Positions 49,001-60,424 of a DNA stretch of 64,000 bases are shown one piece after another. This DNA is from Chrysoperla carnea. Lineage: Eukaryota > Arthropoda > Insecta > Neuroptera > Chrysopidae. The stretch lies in assembly GCF_905475395.1 (NCBI RefSeq), contig NC_058339.1, positions 24,002,001-24,066,000 of the forward strand, written 5' to 3'. The notes below the pieces were generated by a model. That model ran no database searches, was not told where the DNA came from, and was given only the letters and a program-made list of their open reading frames with translations. A program made the translations under genes and the position numbers. Positions within the stretch are counted from its first letter, which is position 1, and each line of letters opens with the position of its first letter.

Positions 49001-51640
49001 ATCCAATAGTTTTTACGTGATGTGCATATACAAATTATTTTATTACATATATTTTATATAGTTACGTAAATAATGAATTTATTTGTGCACGACTCTTTCA
49101 CGGTTTGCCCGGATATTTAGTTATTACCATGAATATAGACATTATAAGGTTTGATGGATTTCAAGTTTGCCGCACCGACATCATATACATACATAATATT
49201 ATATTTATGATACTACTTTAATAGAGTATTTTGACGATCATCATCATGACTGACTGTAATAACAATACCTAATAAAAAATAAAAAGAAACAAATATACAA
49301 GCATACAACAAAAAAAGTAAATTAAGACATCGCTGTTGTATGTTGGTTGCTCTGAAGAAGTTTTTTGTCTTATGGGTACCTAGTACCTATATTATTAGGT
49401 ACTTGAATTATAAAAAAAAAAACAAAACTGGTTCGATACGTTCTCTTGTTCTTTTTGATGATGGTCCACTTGCCTTTACCTTTACTTTTTGTTCTATTGT
49501 ATGTAATCATACACAAAATACAGGCTAGCCCTCTGCGTATACCTATAATTTGGTTATCAAAATATATATAAAATAATTGAGAAATTAAGTAGTTAAATCT
49601 TCTATAAAATCGAATTCAATATGTATTTTGGTGTTAATATTTTATCAATAAAAATTGTTTTTTTTTTTTTGGTTATACATTCGTAGAAATTTATTTGTGT
49701 AAGTTTTGATTAAATAATTATTGATTTCGTAATAATAAACCTAAGAGAGGTAAGATTGTTATTTGATAGATTTGGGTCCAGATAATTTGTTTTGTTACCA
49801 ATTTTTCGAGAAATATTCTTTTTAACAACCTTCTTTAAGAACTCTTTACAACTCATTTACAGTATACTAATGTTATCAAGTTATGGTAAAATACACTTTT
49901 GTGTATCTGGGCTTTTGGACAAGGTTCCCGACAAAATCTGTTTTTAACTTGCTATTTGAGATGCTAAAAGTGAGAGAATATATTTGATAAAGATATTATT
50001 AATGGTCCAGTAAGCTGGTTATTCTCGTTTATTGGCTCATGCAAATTTTTCAACCTCATGAAAATTTGCATGTAACGATTAACTTGTTCAAATTACCTTT
50101 CAAAAGTCACGAAAATCAATGAAAATTGTAAGAATGTGTAAACCTAATATTATGTAAGCTCATTATACTTTTATAGAAGCACAAAAACCATGTAAATATT
50201 TTTGGCTGAGTTAAAATTTTGATTTAACATTATGAAAGCAAGTTATGCTGTTATGGAAGCACAAAAACCAGGCAAATATTTTTGGCTGAGTTTAACTTTT
50301 GATATTTGGTACGTTTTGGATCAATTTGATTAATTCAACCATTGACGTCAATGATACTTTTTTACATGGGGGTAGTATAAGAATGCTTGTCTATTTGTGA
50401 CACTTTCTCCCTCAAAACTATGTAAATACCCTCAAAACTTTATGTAAATTATTCATAGATTGATATAATTTTCGCAAGAATTTTCCATTTTAGACCTCAT
50501 TCTAATCAATAGAAAAAAATTTACGATGGTGAAAATATAATAGGGATAAAATTCGTCTACATTTAAAGGCTAAATTATACATCATACCAAAAATTTATTT
50601 TTACAAAAAAATACAAACAGCTTTTTTGGTACATTTTTAAGTCATAAAAAATACTTATTCGCTTAGACGAAAGTTTTGTAATCATTCTTTCTGATAGTTT
50701 TGAGCTTTGTATAGAACGTTGGTTCTAATAACAGAAAAAGATTGGTAAATTTATCCATAAAACGCTGACGAAATAGAAGAATGGTGGAAGCGACATGAGA
50801 AAACGTTAAATAGTAGAAGTGTATGGTGGAGACCATTTTTGATATGTTCAGGATATGTTCATATGCCGTTTTATCATTGTTTTTTCCTACAGCCTTTTTG
50901 GATATTAGTAATTACTGCATCATTTTAAGGTATATATGCTACTATATATAAAGTCACGCCAAAAAATCATTCTTTCCGTTATGGATAGGTACTCATCCTA
51001 TTCAACTTAAAATGCGAGAAACAAAAAATGGTTAGCAAATTTATAGTTAAAATGAATAAACACAATTGTATTTCCAAAGAAAATTAATCAGAGTGATCAA
51101 TTCCAAGTGTTTTTAATAGACTTTTTGCATATATATCTTACGATTGCATGCTTAATGTTCATATTATGTACAAAAAGTGTTAATTTTGAGAGTCATTACT
51201 TCTCATGATCGACACGGTCAATTTAAATCGAATTAGTCTTATTTTAGTACGATATAAAATATAGTGATTTTGATTTCTTTTTTTTAAATACATAAAAATT
51301 AAAAAAATTAAACCTTACAGGGCATTAATTTTATAAACAAAAGTTTTATAACATTAATAAATATATAATAATAAGGTATCCGAGACGAAAGCACCTAATA
51401 GAATCTATTATTCGTGTACAAGGTGAGCTAGACGTAGCGCAACAAATTCAAGAAGTGTGTTCTTCAAAATAAATTAAGGATATAGAAAACATATACATAT
51501 TGATTTCTTTTTAATTACAGAAAAATTTCTTTTTAATTACAGAAACAGGTTTTGACACAGAAATTCACCAAGAGTACTCCTGCATTCCCTGTGGTTAGTC
51601 ATCTTCGCGTACTCGTTTTAAATGAAGTACAATAGTATTA
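46080..51640. other. Non-coding, no gene seen
   Basis: AT-rich with scattered short open frames (46623-46856, 47874-48077, 48484-48699, 49340-49528) that lack any domain or splice context. A direct repeat of about 60 bases (CACAAAAACCA.G.AAATATTTTTGGCTGAGTT) occurs at 50180 and 50242. Three copies of the TGGTGGAAGCG motif lie inside. Confidence 0.6.
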
Positions 51641-52090
51641 ATATTATCTTGGCTCTATCACATCCAATTTTGATAAACCAAGTATGTAATCCTACTAACT
51701 TTGGGTCATACTTTGTGACCAAAATTAACCTAGCTCTAATAGGTTTCAAGAAAGTGAAGTCCTGGTCTTGGAATTAAGCACATAAGTGATAGCTAGCGAA
51801 AAATTCACAGCTGAAAAGAATGACCCAAAATTGGAGGGTTTCAAAAAAAATTCCAATAAGATCGGATCAAATTTGCCTGTGCTATCAAAAAAATCGAATT
51901 TTTGAACTTTATGACGTCATCACAATCCAAAAAATTTAATTTTCTCTATCACATCCAAATTTTATCCAAATTTGATAAACAAAGTATGAAATCGAACTAA
52001 ATTTGGATCATAATTTTCAAATTTGTGATCAAAATTAACCTAGCTCTAATAGGTTTCAAGAATGTGGAGTCCTGGTCCCGGAATTAAATG
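51640..52090. repeat. Inverted copies of the ~315-bp repeat
   Basis: Carries, on the opposite strand, the same blocks as 27.4-28.0 kb: CTATCACATCCAA, AATCCAAAAAATTTAATTTT, ATGACGTCAT, ATCGGATCAAATTTGCCTGT, CCTAGCTCTAATAGGTTTCAAG. About one and a half units, with the block CTCTAATAGGTTTCAAGAA at about 51735 and 52045. Confidence 0.75.
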
Positions 52091-52659
52091 GGTAAATTGC
52101 ATTCACAAGCTACACCCTGTAAAAATACTATACATGATGATGATAATTTTCAAAAAATAAAGAGAGACATAAGCAATCAAGTAAAAGATAGAAATAAGAT
52201 ATTGTTTTAACTATAAGTATAATAAACAAACACATGAAAACAGTAGCTGAATTTTGTTATTTTGAATTTATCTAACTAATAACATCAATGTGTAAATAAA
52301 TATTAAACACGAACTAACGAACTAAAACTAACATATAACGTTAACGTAGTAGGATACGATATAGGCTCCTATACGTAAATGTTTATATAAATACATTCAA
52401 ACATTAGTAGTAAGTACGTAACTAACTAAAACTACAGCGAAATAAATTTAAAAATGATTTAGATGTGTGTTTCATTTAAATGAAATCAATGGTCGTCTCT
52501 CTATGTATACAATATACCACTAGTTTGTATGGAAGAAGTAATCTTTATGGCTAATTTTTATTATTCTAATAAAATGAAAAAAAAAAAATAATATGACGAA
52601 AGAAATACTCATACGACTTCTATGTATCGATAATATGATAATATTATATTACCAGGTCT

Positions 52660-53065
52660 CATCGATTGTTTTCTGGCATTGTAGCTCCTAAATGGTTGAA
52701 CAGATTTTAATTTTAATTTTGTTTGAAAGGTAATTCGAACAGAATAATTATTCTTAGTTATGTTTCAAGAAAATCTACTCAGCCGTTTGAAGGTCATCGT
52801 ATCTTATCTACTTATTTCGGCTACGGAACCGTTAACTCGTCCTTGAAACATAAGAAGCTACGATCCTACAAAATCAGGTTTGATCGATTCGTTTATGACA
52901 TTGTAGATCCTAAACGAATGAACCGATCTTGATTTTTTGTTTTTGTTAGAAAGGTAATTTGATCGAATGTGTGTTCTTAGTTATATTTCACATTCGAGTT
53001 TAGGATTCCGTATCCGATAAGAACTAAGGAGATAAGAGGCTAAGTAGATCGAGTACGGAGCCCCA
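52660..53065. repeat. Dispersed repeat family B, two tandem units
   Basis: GCATTGTAGCTCCTAAATGG and ACATTGTAGATCCTAAACGA start two units about 225 bases apart; both continue with GAACAGATTTTAATTTT or GAACCGATCTTGATTTTT, AAAGGTAATT and TTCTTAGTTAT. The 69-codon frame over this region (52723-52932) is a by-product of the repeat. Confidence 0.65.
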
Positions 53066-53216
53066 AGCACAAAGTAAAAAAAACATGTAATTGTATGGAT
53101 TGTATATACGGTTTACATTGAAAATATATTATTTCTAACAAATTTAAACATATTTGATTATTTACTAATGGAGTCGATTTGCAATGCTCTACGTGCTACG
53201 CACATTTTTATTTGTA

Positions 53217-53415
53217 AAATGAGGAGGATCACTTTTGTTGGCCCTGCCTTTCATTGTTCTTAATAAGGAGGGTCATTTTCATTGGCCCTGCCTTTCATTG
53301 TTCTTAATATTGAAAGTAAAAAAGAAAATTTGAAAAATGTTTTCTCACTCACAGTCAGATTTGAACACGGGACCTCCGGTGTGGAAATCCAATGCGGTGA
53401 CACGCCGCCAACACA
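53217..53415 (-). mobile_element. tRNA-derived SINE
   Basis: Read on the minus strand: TTGGCGGCGTGTCACCGCATTGGATTTCC, then GGAGGTCCCGTGTTCAAATC, which fits tRNA A-box and B-box positions (the B box resembles GGTTCAAATCC with changes). The body follows and the 3' tail has two 44-bp direct units (53223 and 53267 on the + strand; GGCCCTGCCTTTCATTGTTC). Cloverleaf pairing is imperfect, so it is a pseudo-tRNA promoter rather than a tRNA gene. Confidence 0.62.
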
Positions 53416-53419
53416 TTTG

Positions 53420-54545
53420 TTGATAAAATATCATAATTATTACAAATTATGTTAATTTACATTTTAAGAGTATTATATATGCAATTTTGTCTCTTATTTT
53501 CACAATTTCTAATGCGACCAGCTAAATTAATTGTTATTTTTCAATTATTTTAATTAGACATTTACTATACCATTTACATGTAAAGAATTGAAAATAAAAA
53601 ATATTTTTTATTTTATTCTGTTTAGAATTTGATTTTGTTCATTTTCATGCATTGCCATCCCATTATCTATTTTCAAAATTTCAAGTTTCTGACACATCAA
53701 GAAGCTAGTTTAAAATTAATTACAAAATTTAATCTGAACAGGCATACACAAATGCAAGTTAATAAAAATTTGGGTAAAATATTAATTCCGTAATAAAAAT
53801 TAAATACAAACAAATAGCATTATAATAATCTACGTAACTGTACACAGGCGTAAAGACAAATACTGTTTATCAAAAATAACTTAAGCACACGTTTATTATT
53901 TTGTCTTTGTAAAGTTTCAGTTGGATAATAATATTAAGTTATATTTATATGTAATAAATATCAGATTAAACATAAATTCAATTTGATTTTGGTCATTTGT
54001 CCATGTCCAAAAATATTTTTTTGTTTTTAAATAATACCAACATCTAATAAAATATATTGGTTATTCTATTGTTTTTGATAGTTTTTTGTTTATATTTGTA
54101 TATATATTATATATACAATATATGTTTTCAATTGTTTTGGATGCGCTTTCTCTTTTAAATGAATTATTATAATCTTAATAAGAATCTTTATTGTAATCTC
54201 AACCATATAAAAAAAGTCAAATATTCAATGTCGCGTCGCGTCTTCTCGAATATATAAAAATTATAATTTCTATAAAAATATTTTTAGATTAATAAATTTA
54301 ATTTTGTATGGGACCGGATTATATAAATTTTCGTAGTAATTGGTAGCAAATCTGTTCAAATATTTTTATAATATTATACTCTGTATACGTGTAATATTAC
54401 TCTACAAGTACTATTGTTTTTGAAATATTGTTTGTTTTAGCGAGTGGTTTCGTTTATTATTTAAAAAGGGCCTATCAGTCAGTTTTGATGTCAGATCCTG
54501 TATGAGCAAAACCACTACTCTGTTTCTGTACCTTGTTTCAGATAA
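53420..54545. other. Non-coding, no gene seen
   Basis: Very AT-rich, with long A/T tracts and a TATATATTATATATACAATATAT stretch near 54100. No repeat family or frame recognised. Confidence 0.6.
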
Positions 54546-54555
54546 AGCAGAGATT

Positions 54556-54790
54556 CTCGAACTTATTTTGCCTACCGTCCACTTCGAGAATCAATTATTT
54601 TTCAGCGCCCCCTATCCTATATATAATTTTTACCCGATATTTTATGATTTAATGCGTGCAAATATATTAATTTTAAATTACAAATGAGCTTCACCGCCCC
54701 AATGTAGGCCTCTAGCACCCACAAGGAGGCGATATCTCCCACTTTTAGAAACAAGGGGATAATGTGACGTAGGTGTGGTATGTGGTTGCG
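54556..54790. mobile_element. Possible hAT remnant, one end only
   Basis: CAGAGATTCTCGAACTTATTTTG, then GTCCACTTCGAGAATCA, resembles the left end of hAT elements, and GCGCCCCC / CCGCCCCAATG stretches inside are usual for them. I could not find a matching right end, so limits are approximate. Confidence 0.35.
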
Positions 54791-56574
54791 CTTCCACAAT
54801 AGAAATATAATGACATGCTGTGCATTAGATGGTAATACAAACTTTAATCCTTGAATAAAATGTTTTTCGAATGTTTTTCACAATTGGAGCCGTTATATGA
54901 CGCTGAGATTGAGTTTCAGGAATTGCTATTGAATGAAATTTTTTGAATAATTTTTACCGCTTATAGCAAACAAGGTCGGAATTCAGGTATGATAACGTCT
55001 GCTAGATCTACTAGTATTTTCATAAAAGTCTTATTTCTTAGGGCTACCAAGCTCCAGGGTTTCGTTTCCAAATCAAACCAAACTGTAGAAAACAATAAAT
55101 TTTGGGCTATAGAAAAGAAACACGGCATAAAAAATGATAAGGGTTATCGAAATATTAAAACTATTTATTTAACATAAATACAAGAAAATATTAGTATAAT
55201 TTTGCTTATTGCCGTAAAACCGCATCCAACTCCCAGATTATTTTATTAAGTAGGTATTTTTTAATACATAATAAATTTCATCGTCATATTATCTTATAAA
55301 TATAAAATTTTACACACATATTAAATAACATATTGTGATTAAGCAATAAAATGAAATTGTTAAATAAATCAAATATATTAATGGATATTTCAATGGCACC
55401 TAAAGATAATTTTCAATTGTTGCTATTTATTAAACAATATGACATTTGTATTGACTTCACTATATTATGAAGATGAATAATAGTCAAAAAAGAAATACAT
55501 AGGTATACATATACCTCAATTGTCACGATACGTTTGGTTATATACGATTTGCTGGAACAATGGTTCATCATTAATGAATCTTATGCTATAAAGTTTTATA
55601 CCTATTATTTATGACGAATTACTACATATAAGTTATTCACCTTAGATTAAAAGCTATGTATTCGTACCTTTAAAATTGATAAAAAATAGAAATAAAATTT
55701 TAATTAATAACCTTAGTCGGTCAAAATTTTGTTTCATCTAAACTGGAAATTTTTGGTTAGTTATATATTTATTAGGGTAATGAATAAAAAAATAATAACA
55801 ATTTCTAATAGCTAAAAATCGGGAATTAGAATAATTACAGAGGTATTGTAGTTGAAACATTTTCATTTCCTTCTAGATGCTCCTCTGAGCACGTTAATTT
55901 ATTTAATCATCTTCTGTTTCTCGCATGAGTTAACACATACTAATCAAGTGTAGAGCTTAAGTGGCCTCTGTTATAGGCGTATTTGTCAGAGAAACAGAGG
56001 TTAAACCCCCATATTACTAATAAAGTGTCGTTAATTTTTTGGGACATTACAGACTGACAAATTCTAAGATTGCGAGGTTTTCTCTTGAGTCAGCATTCCT
56101 CTAATTGTTCCCCCTAGCTACACGAATTTTCAATTTTTCAAATGAGTTTTGCAAGAAAATCTGGTGGGATATTACCCAGTTTAGTGGATAAGTTTTTTAT
56201 TATAAGATCAAAATCTATAAGAAGCAATTAAAAAATTCTATGTAGTTCTTTTAGTTAGAAATCTGTTGCTTCTTATGTCAAATTAGTCCACATCACGTTA
56301 AAAGTTATGCCATTTCTCTTTAAATTTTTAGGCTTGTTATGATCTATATTTGTTCTTTTGACTCGATAATGCTCTAACAAAGACTTACAAAGACTTTTTG
56401 TGAAACGTGGCAGTTTTCCAGAAAACGTTGTTTGCAGAAAAAATTGTGTGTTACCGGTTAGCTTAAATTTTAGCATTCCTTTTTCGTAAACGGGACGCAG
56501 TTTTCGGATGCTATCAAGCATTTTTAGAAATAAAAATAAGAATTCAGAAATTATCTCTGATAAAAAATTTAATA

Positions 56575-56800
56575 AGTTTCAATACAGCATTTTAAAATGG
56601 TTTCTCTGCTTTCGCGTTTGGTACTAAAAAGATCCGTTGCCAAATGACAAAAAAAAAAGGTAAAATTCATCGACGTGCCTTGGAAAAAAATCCGAAAAAG
56701 CTGATGTTTTTAGATGGGAATTTGGTGGAAACGATACAAAAAATATATAGGGAATGTGCAAGGAAAAAAGACTAATTTTCAGTCTTCCACAAGAAAAATA
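56575..56800. repeat. Dispersed repeat, copy 1 of a pair
   Basis: Shares blocks in the same order with 58265-58620: AAAATGGTTTCT, CTTTCG, GGTAAAATTC, AGCTGATGTTTTTAGATGGG, AATTTGGTGGAAACGATA, then A/G-rich sequence and GACTAATTTT. The copies are direct, about 1.8 kb apart, with the non-LTR fragment between them. The TGGTGGAAGCG-like motif is part of this unit. Confidence 0.55.
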
Positions 56801-57261
56801 CCAAGATTCTATTTAAAAATTATGTTAAACGGAATTACAACTTTACTTTAATATTCTCATTTTCTTTATGGCTCTGAAGATATATTCAATGATAAAATGC
56901 ATGTATGTATCTTAAAAATTTCATTTCGCTTCTATATTTTTATTAAAAAGACATTTATAATCATAGCACCTAAGGTAAAGCAACGTTTAGTATTCAAATG
57001 AGTGTTTTTTTTTTTATTAAATTGAAACTAATAATTTCCTTTTTAAAAGTTAAAGTTTAAAATTTAAATCACGTTTAATGGTGACACGCACTTTTATTTA
57101 ATATGATTACATATGTACCTATGGATCGGATCTATTTCATTACTTAAGTGTTATAAAACAAGTTGTTGATGTGTTATTTTTTTTCTAAAACTACTTATTA
57201 AATGTAAATATTCTTATTCTATTCGTAATTAACTTATATTATCTACATATATTTCTCTCAA

Positions 57262-57940
57262 ATGTAGCACAGGACTGCCGTGCGTGCTTAAATGAGCTGG
57301 CGGAACAAATGAATGTAAACGTGGTATAGGTACCGGGACACAGAGACATTTCCGGAAATTGTGAAGCCGACGAGCTTGCTAGAAATGGCACAATGCTGCC
57401 GGACACAAGCATCAATAAATATTCGGGAGTTCCATTTGTGAACTGCAAGTTGTTCCTCAAAGAGAATATCAAAAAAGGCCAATCTTAGATTGAGAGAGGA
57501 ACGTACTTGTGGTACTATTAAGACAGATATGGTCTGAGTCCAATCGTAATCGTTCCGAAGATCTTATATCACTTTCAAGGGCCTCTATTAGCAAAGTTGT
57601 TGCGGCTATAACAGGACATTAGTTGGGCGGTAGGATGCTGAACGCCTGGGCCTGGAAGTGTATCACGACTACTGCAGGAGCTGTCACAGTAGCGAATAGG
57701 GGGAATCAATGTCTCATCTTCTCTGTCACTATCCAACTCTTGTCATGGGAAGATGGACATACTTGAGCCATCATATCTTTGACGACCCCTCCGATCCAAA
57801 GTCCGACGACGTCAAAGCACTCCTGCTGTTCTTAATCAGCTCTAAATGGTTCATGGAGTATTGGTCGTAGATGGGAAAACCCTTTTTCGGTATCACAAAA
57901 AATCCTATGGTCTAAGTGTGTCCCAACCCAGGACAGCCAC
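57262..57940 (+). pseudogene. Non-LTR retrotransposon 3' end (RNase H region), dead
   Basis: One frame gives CLNELAEQMNVNVV, a stop, then VPGHRDISGNCEADELARNG, the RNase H motif (PGHxxIxGNExADxLA) found in Jockey/I/R1-type non-LTR elements. Further on, RSCHSSE, ESMSHLLCHYPTLVMGRWTY and DDPSDPKSDDVKALLLFL fit the region after RNase H, in shifted frames with several stops. GC content is well above the flanks, so it is a comparatively recent but inactive 5'-truncated copy. Confidence 0.8.
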
Positions 57941-57941
57941 T

Positions 57942-57961
57942 CTAACCTAACCTAACCTAAC
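57942..57961. repeat. Four CTAAC units (insect telomere-type pentamer)
   Basis: Exactly four copies of CTAAC, the permuted complement of TTAGG. They directly follow the non-LTR fragment and could be its own 3'-terminal repeat or an internal telomere-like tract into which it inserted. Confidence 0.7.
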
Positions 57962-58264
57962 TTACATATATTTATTTTATAAATTTCTATAAAGTATAAA
58001 AATAAAAAAAAATTAAATAAAATAAAATCATTTTTATTATAATTAGCAATAGCCATCATGAATGAGGATAAAGATTTTGATATGTGAATTGAAGATTATA
58101 ATGTCCACTTGTACTTTACATATAAGTACATATGTTACTCTGACAAGTAAAAATATTTGTATGTCTATCTGTCTGCTCTACCAACAGTGTTCTTTATACA
58201 GGTATCAAATATAATTTTATGTGTACGTAAACTTATATTTAAAAAAAATGAACTGCTTTCTCTA

Positions 58265-58620
58265 TTTGAGGGTTAAAAATGGTTTCTTTACTTTCGGGTA
58301 GAGTACCAAATATAAACCAAATAGCTAAAACGAAAGGTAAAATTCGTTGATTTGTTCTTTTTCGATGTATTTCATATTATTGAAGAAGACTTGCTGAAGA
58401 TAAAACTTTTCAACGACTTTTTCCCTTATATGAATACTGCGCAGAGATGATTGTAAGAGAAAGTTATGCGACAAAACAATAGTATACTCATTAAATACCT
58501 GGTAGAAACACGTATGAGCTGATGTTTTTATATGGGAATTAAGTGGAAGCAATGAAAAAAATGTAGAAAGAAGTGAAAGCGGAAGGAAAAAGAAACTAAT
58601 TCTTTATAACAGAAAGGAAT
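58265..58620. repeat. Dispersed repeat, copy 2 of a pair
   Basis: AAAATGGTTTCTTTACTTTCGG, GGTAAAATTCGTTGAT, then an extra ~140 bases, then AGCTGATGTTTTTATATGGG, AATTAAGTGGAAGCAATGAAAA and AAACTAATTCT. Longer than copy 1 through the middle insertion or a loss in copy 1. Confidence 0.55.
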
Positions 58621-59024
58621 TGTATAATAACAGGAAATAAAACTTAATTCAAAATTTAATAAAACTCCCAATAAATAAAAAATTTTAACATTGATCTTAT
58701 TTACTATTGCGTATGAATATATCTCATTAATTACTGAGCATAAATTGGTCCCTTTTTTTCTTACTACACAGAAAGAAAATTGATAGCATATCTTTTAACT
58801 ACAGTGTATTAAGAGAATCTGACTTTCCATAGCTGAGCTCTGGAGGTGCGTAAATCAGTAAAAATCATTCAAAATATTAAATCGACGGCCCGAGTATGCA
58901 CTTCTTAGACTTTTTAAGTTTACTTACAAAGTTCTTAACCGCCAAATTCAGTTTAGAGGGACTGAAAATATGATCAAGGCTTTTAAAGGTCAAAAAAAGG
59001 CTTTTAAACGGTTAAACAAATCAA

Positions 59025-59165
59025 GAAGAAACGAACTGATTTTCTTGAAACATAGCAAAGAAAATTCTTGTTCAAATTCAAGCCATCCTTCATAGAAAAA
59101 AAAAAAACTTAATCAAATACGGTTCATCCTTTTGGGAGCTACGATGTGACCGCTAGACAAAAAAA
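59025..59165. repeat. Dispersed repeat family B, inverted fragment
   Basis: TTTTCTTGAAACATAGC, AAATTCTTGTTC and GGTTCATCCTTTTGGGAGCTACGATG are the reverse counterparts of the family B blocks at 52.7 and 60.3 kb. Confidence 0.5.
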
Positions 59166-60269
59166 CCAATGCACAAGTTAAACAAATAACGCTTCTTTAT
59201 AGTTGAGCCATGGCTAAATAATACAAAAGTAGAAGTTTCAACCAAACATTAGACCTTTCAGGACTTTCCTTCTCAATCTTTCTAAAATTGTAGCTTAGCT
59301 ACGACTCGCATCTTGTGGAAGTAGCAAACTGGGAAAGGAAAGTGATATTACAATGTTCTAAGACAAGTTCTGGTCAGACAATTTTTGTTCTTAACTACAA
59401 CGAAAATAATTTAAAACTGTTCATTGAGGAGTAGATTTGCTCAAAGCTTTTGAAAACTTTTTGAACTTCCAGTCGCTTCCACCTTTTAGTAATTGAAGTA
59501 AATATTACCTAGGTATGTAAGGTTTGTAAAATATTACATTTTGTAGTGTTTAAAGTGTTGTAACTAGTTCAATTTTTTTACTTTTAAGAGTACCTACATT
59601 TAAAAAGAGAAACAACATTATACACAGATAGAAAGACAAGCAGAGCAGATTGTTGACAAGGGCATGGTGGTGTATTCAATAGCCGTGACATTATCAGGAT
59701 TCTGTTCAAATCATGACATCTGATCCATGTTTATAAAGTTAAAAAAAATATATAAACATTATCTTTTGAGCATAGTACACAGTATATTTTATATGTATAA
59801 TATAAATGTAGAAATGTATTATGAAAGATAAAACTCCTGGTCGAGTCCGTCGCTTATAATGGAAATGAAATAATGAATCATTTTTTATTAAAACAAACAA
59901 AAAATAATCTTCATCAATTACTTTTACAAACAACTTACTTATAATCCAATTTTTATTTTCTTTCTTCTTAGATTCATCAATTTAATTCATTTGTTTATCA
60001 TTTATTATTACTTACATTTGTTAATTTATTATATTGAATAAAAAATATCCGATAACTTCCTTGTTTGCTTGTAAACTAGTCAAAAAGAACTTCAGTGTTT
60101 TCTACATCGAATGGTTTTGTCTGAAAAAATGGACGGGCAGAAAACCGTCTGCCAATTGAAAAATAAAAAAATCGTGAGCAGCAGAACTCCATCACTAAAG
60201 TCATATTTTCCTTCATTATAACTTAAAAAAGGGGTGTTATAAGTTCGATCGTTATGTGTGCGTGTCTCC

Positions 60270-60420
60270 CTGTCTGCTGTGGCGTCTTAGCGCCTAAACG
60301 GATGAAACAATTTTCATTTTTTTTGTTTCGTTTGAAAGGTATTTTATTGGAGCGTGTTCTTAGTATGTTTCAAGTGCGAGTTTAGGGTTCAGTACGTAAA
60401 ATTTGTCGGGAGTTTTTTTA
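60270..60420. repeat. Dispersed repeat family B, short copy
   Basis: GCGTCTTAGCGCCTAAACGG, ATGAAACAATTTTCATTTTT, GTTTGAAAGGTATTTTATTGG, GTGTTCTTAGTATGTTTCAAG, GAGTTTAGGGTTC. Same order as in the 52.7-kb copies. Confidence 0.55.
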
Positions 60421-60424
60421 ATTT

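Noticed and set aside
53340..53415. A tRNA gene on the minus strand
   Set aside because: B-box-like sequence is present but stems are not well paired and a SINE body and tail follow.
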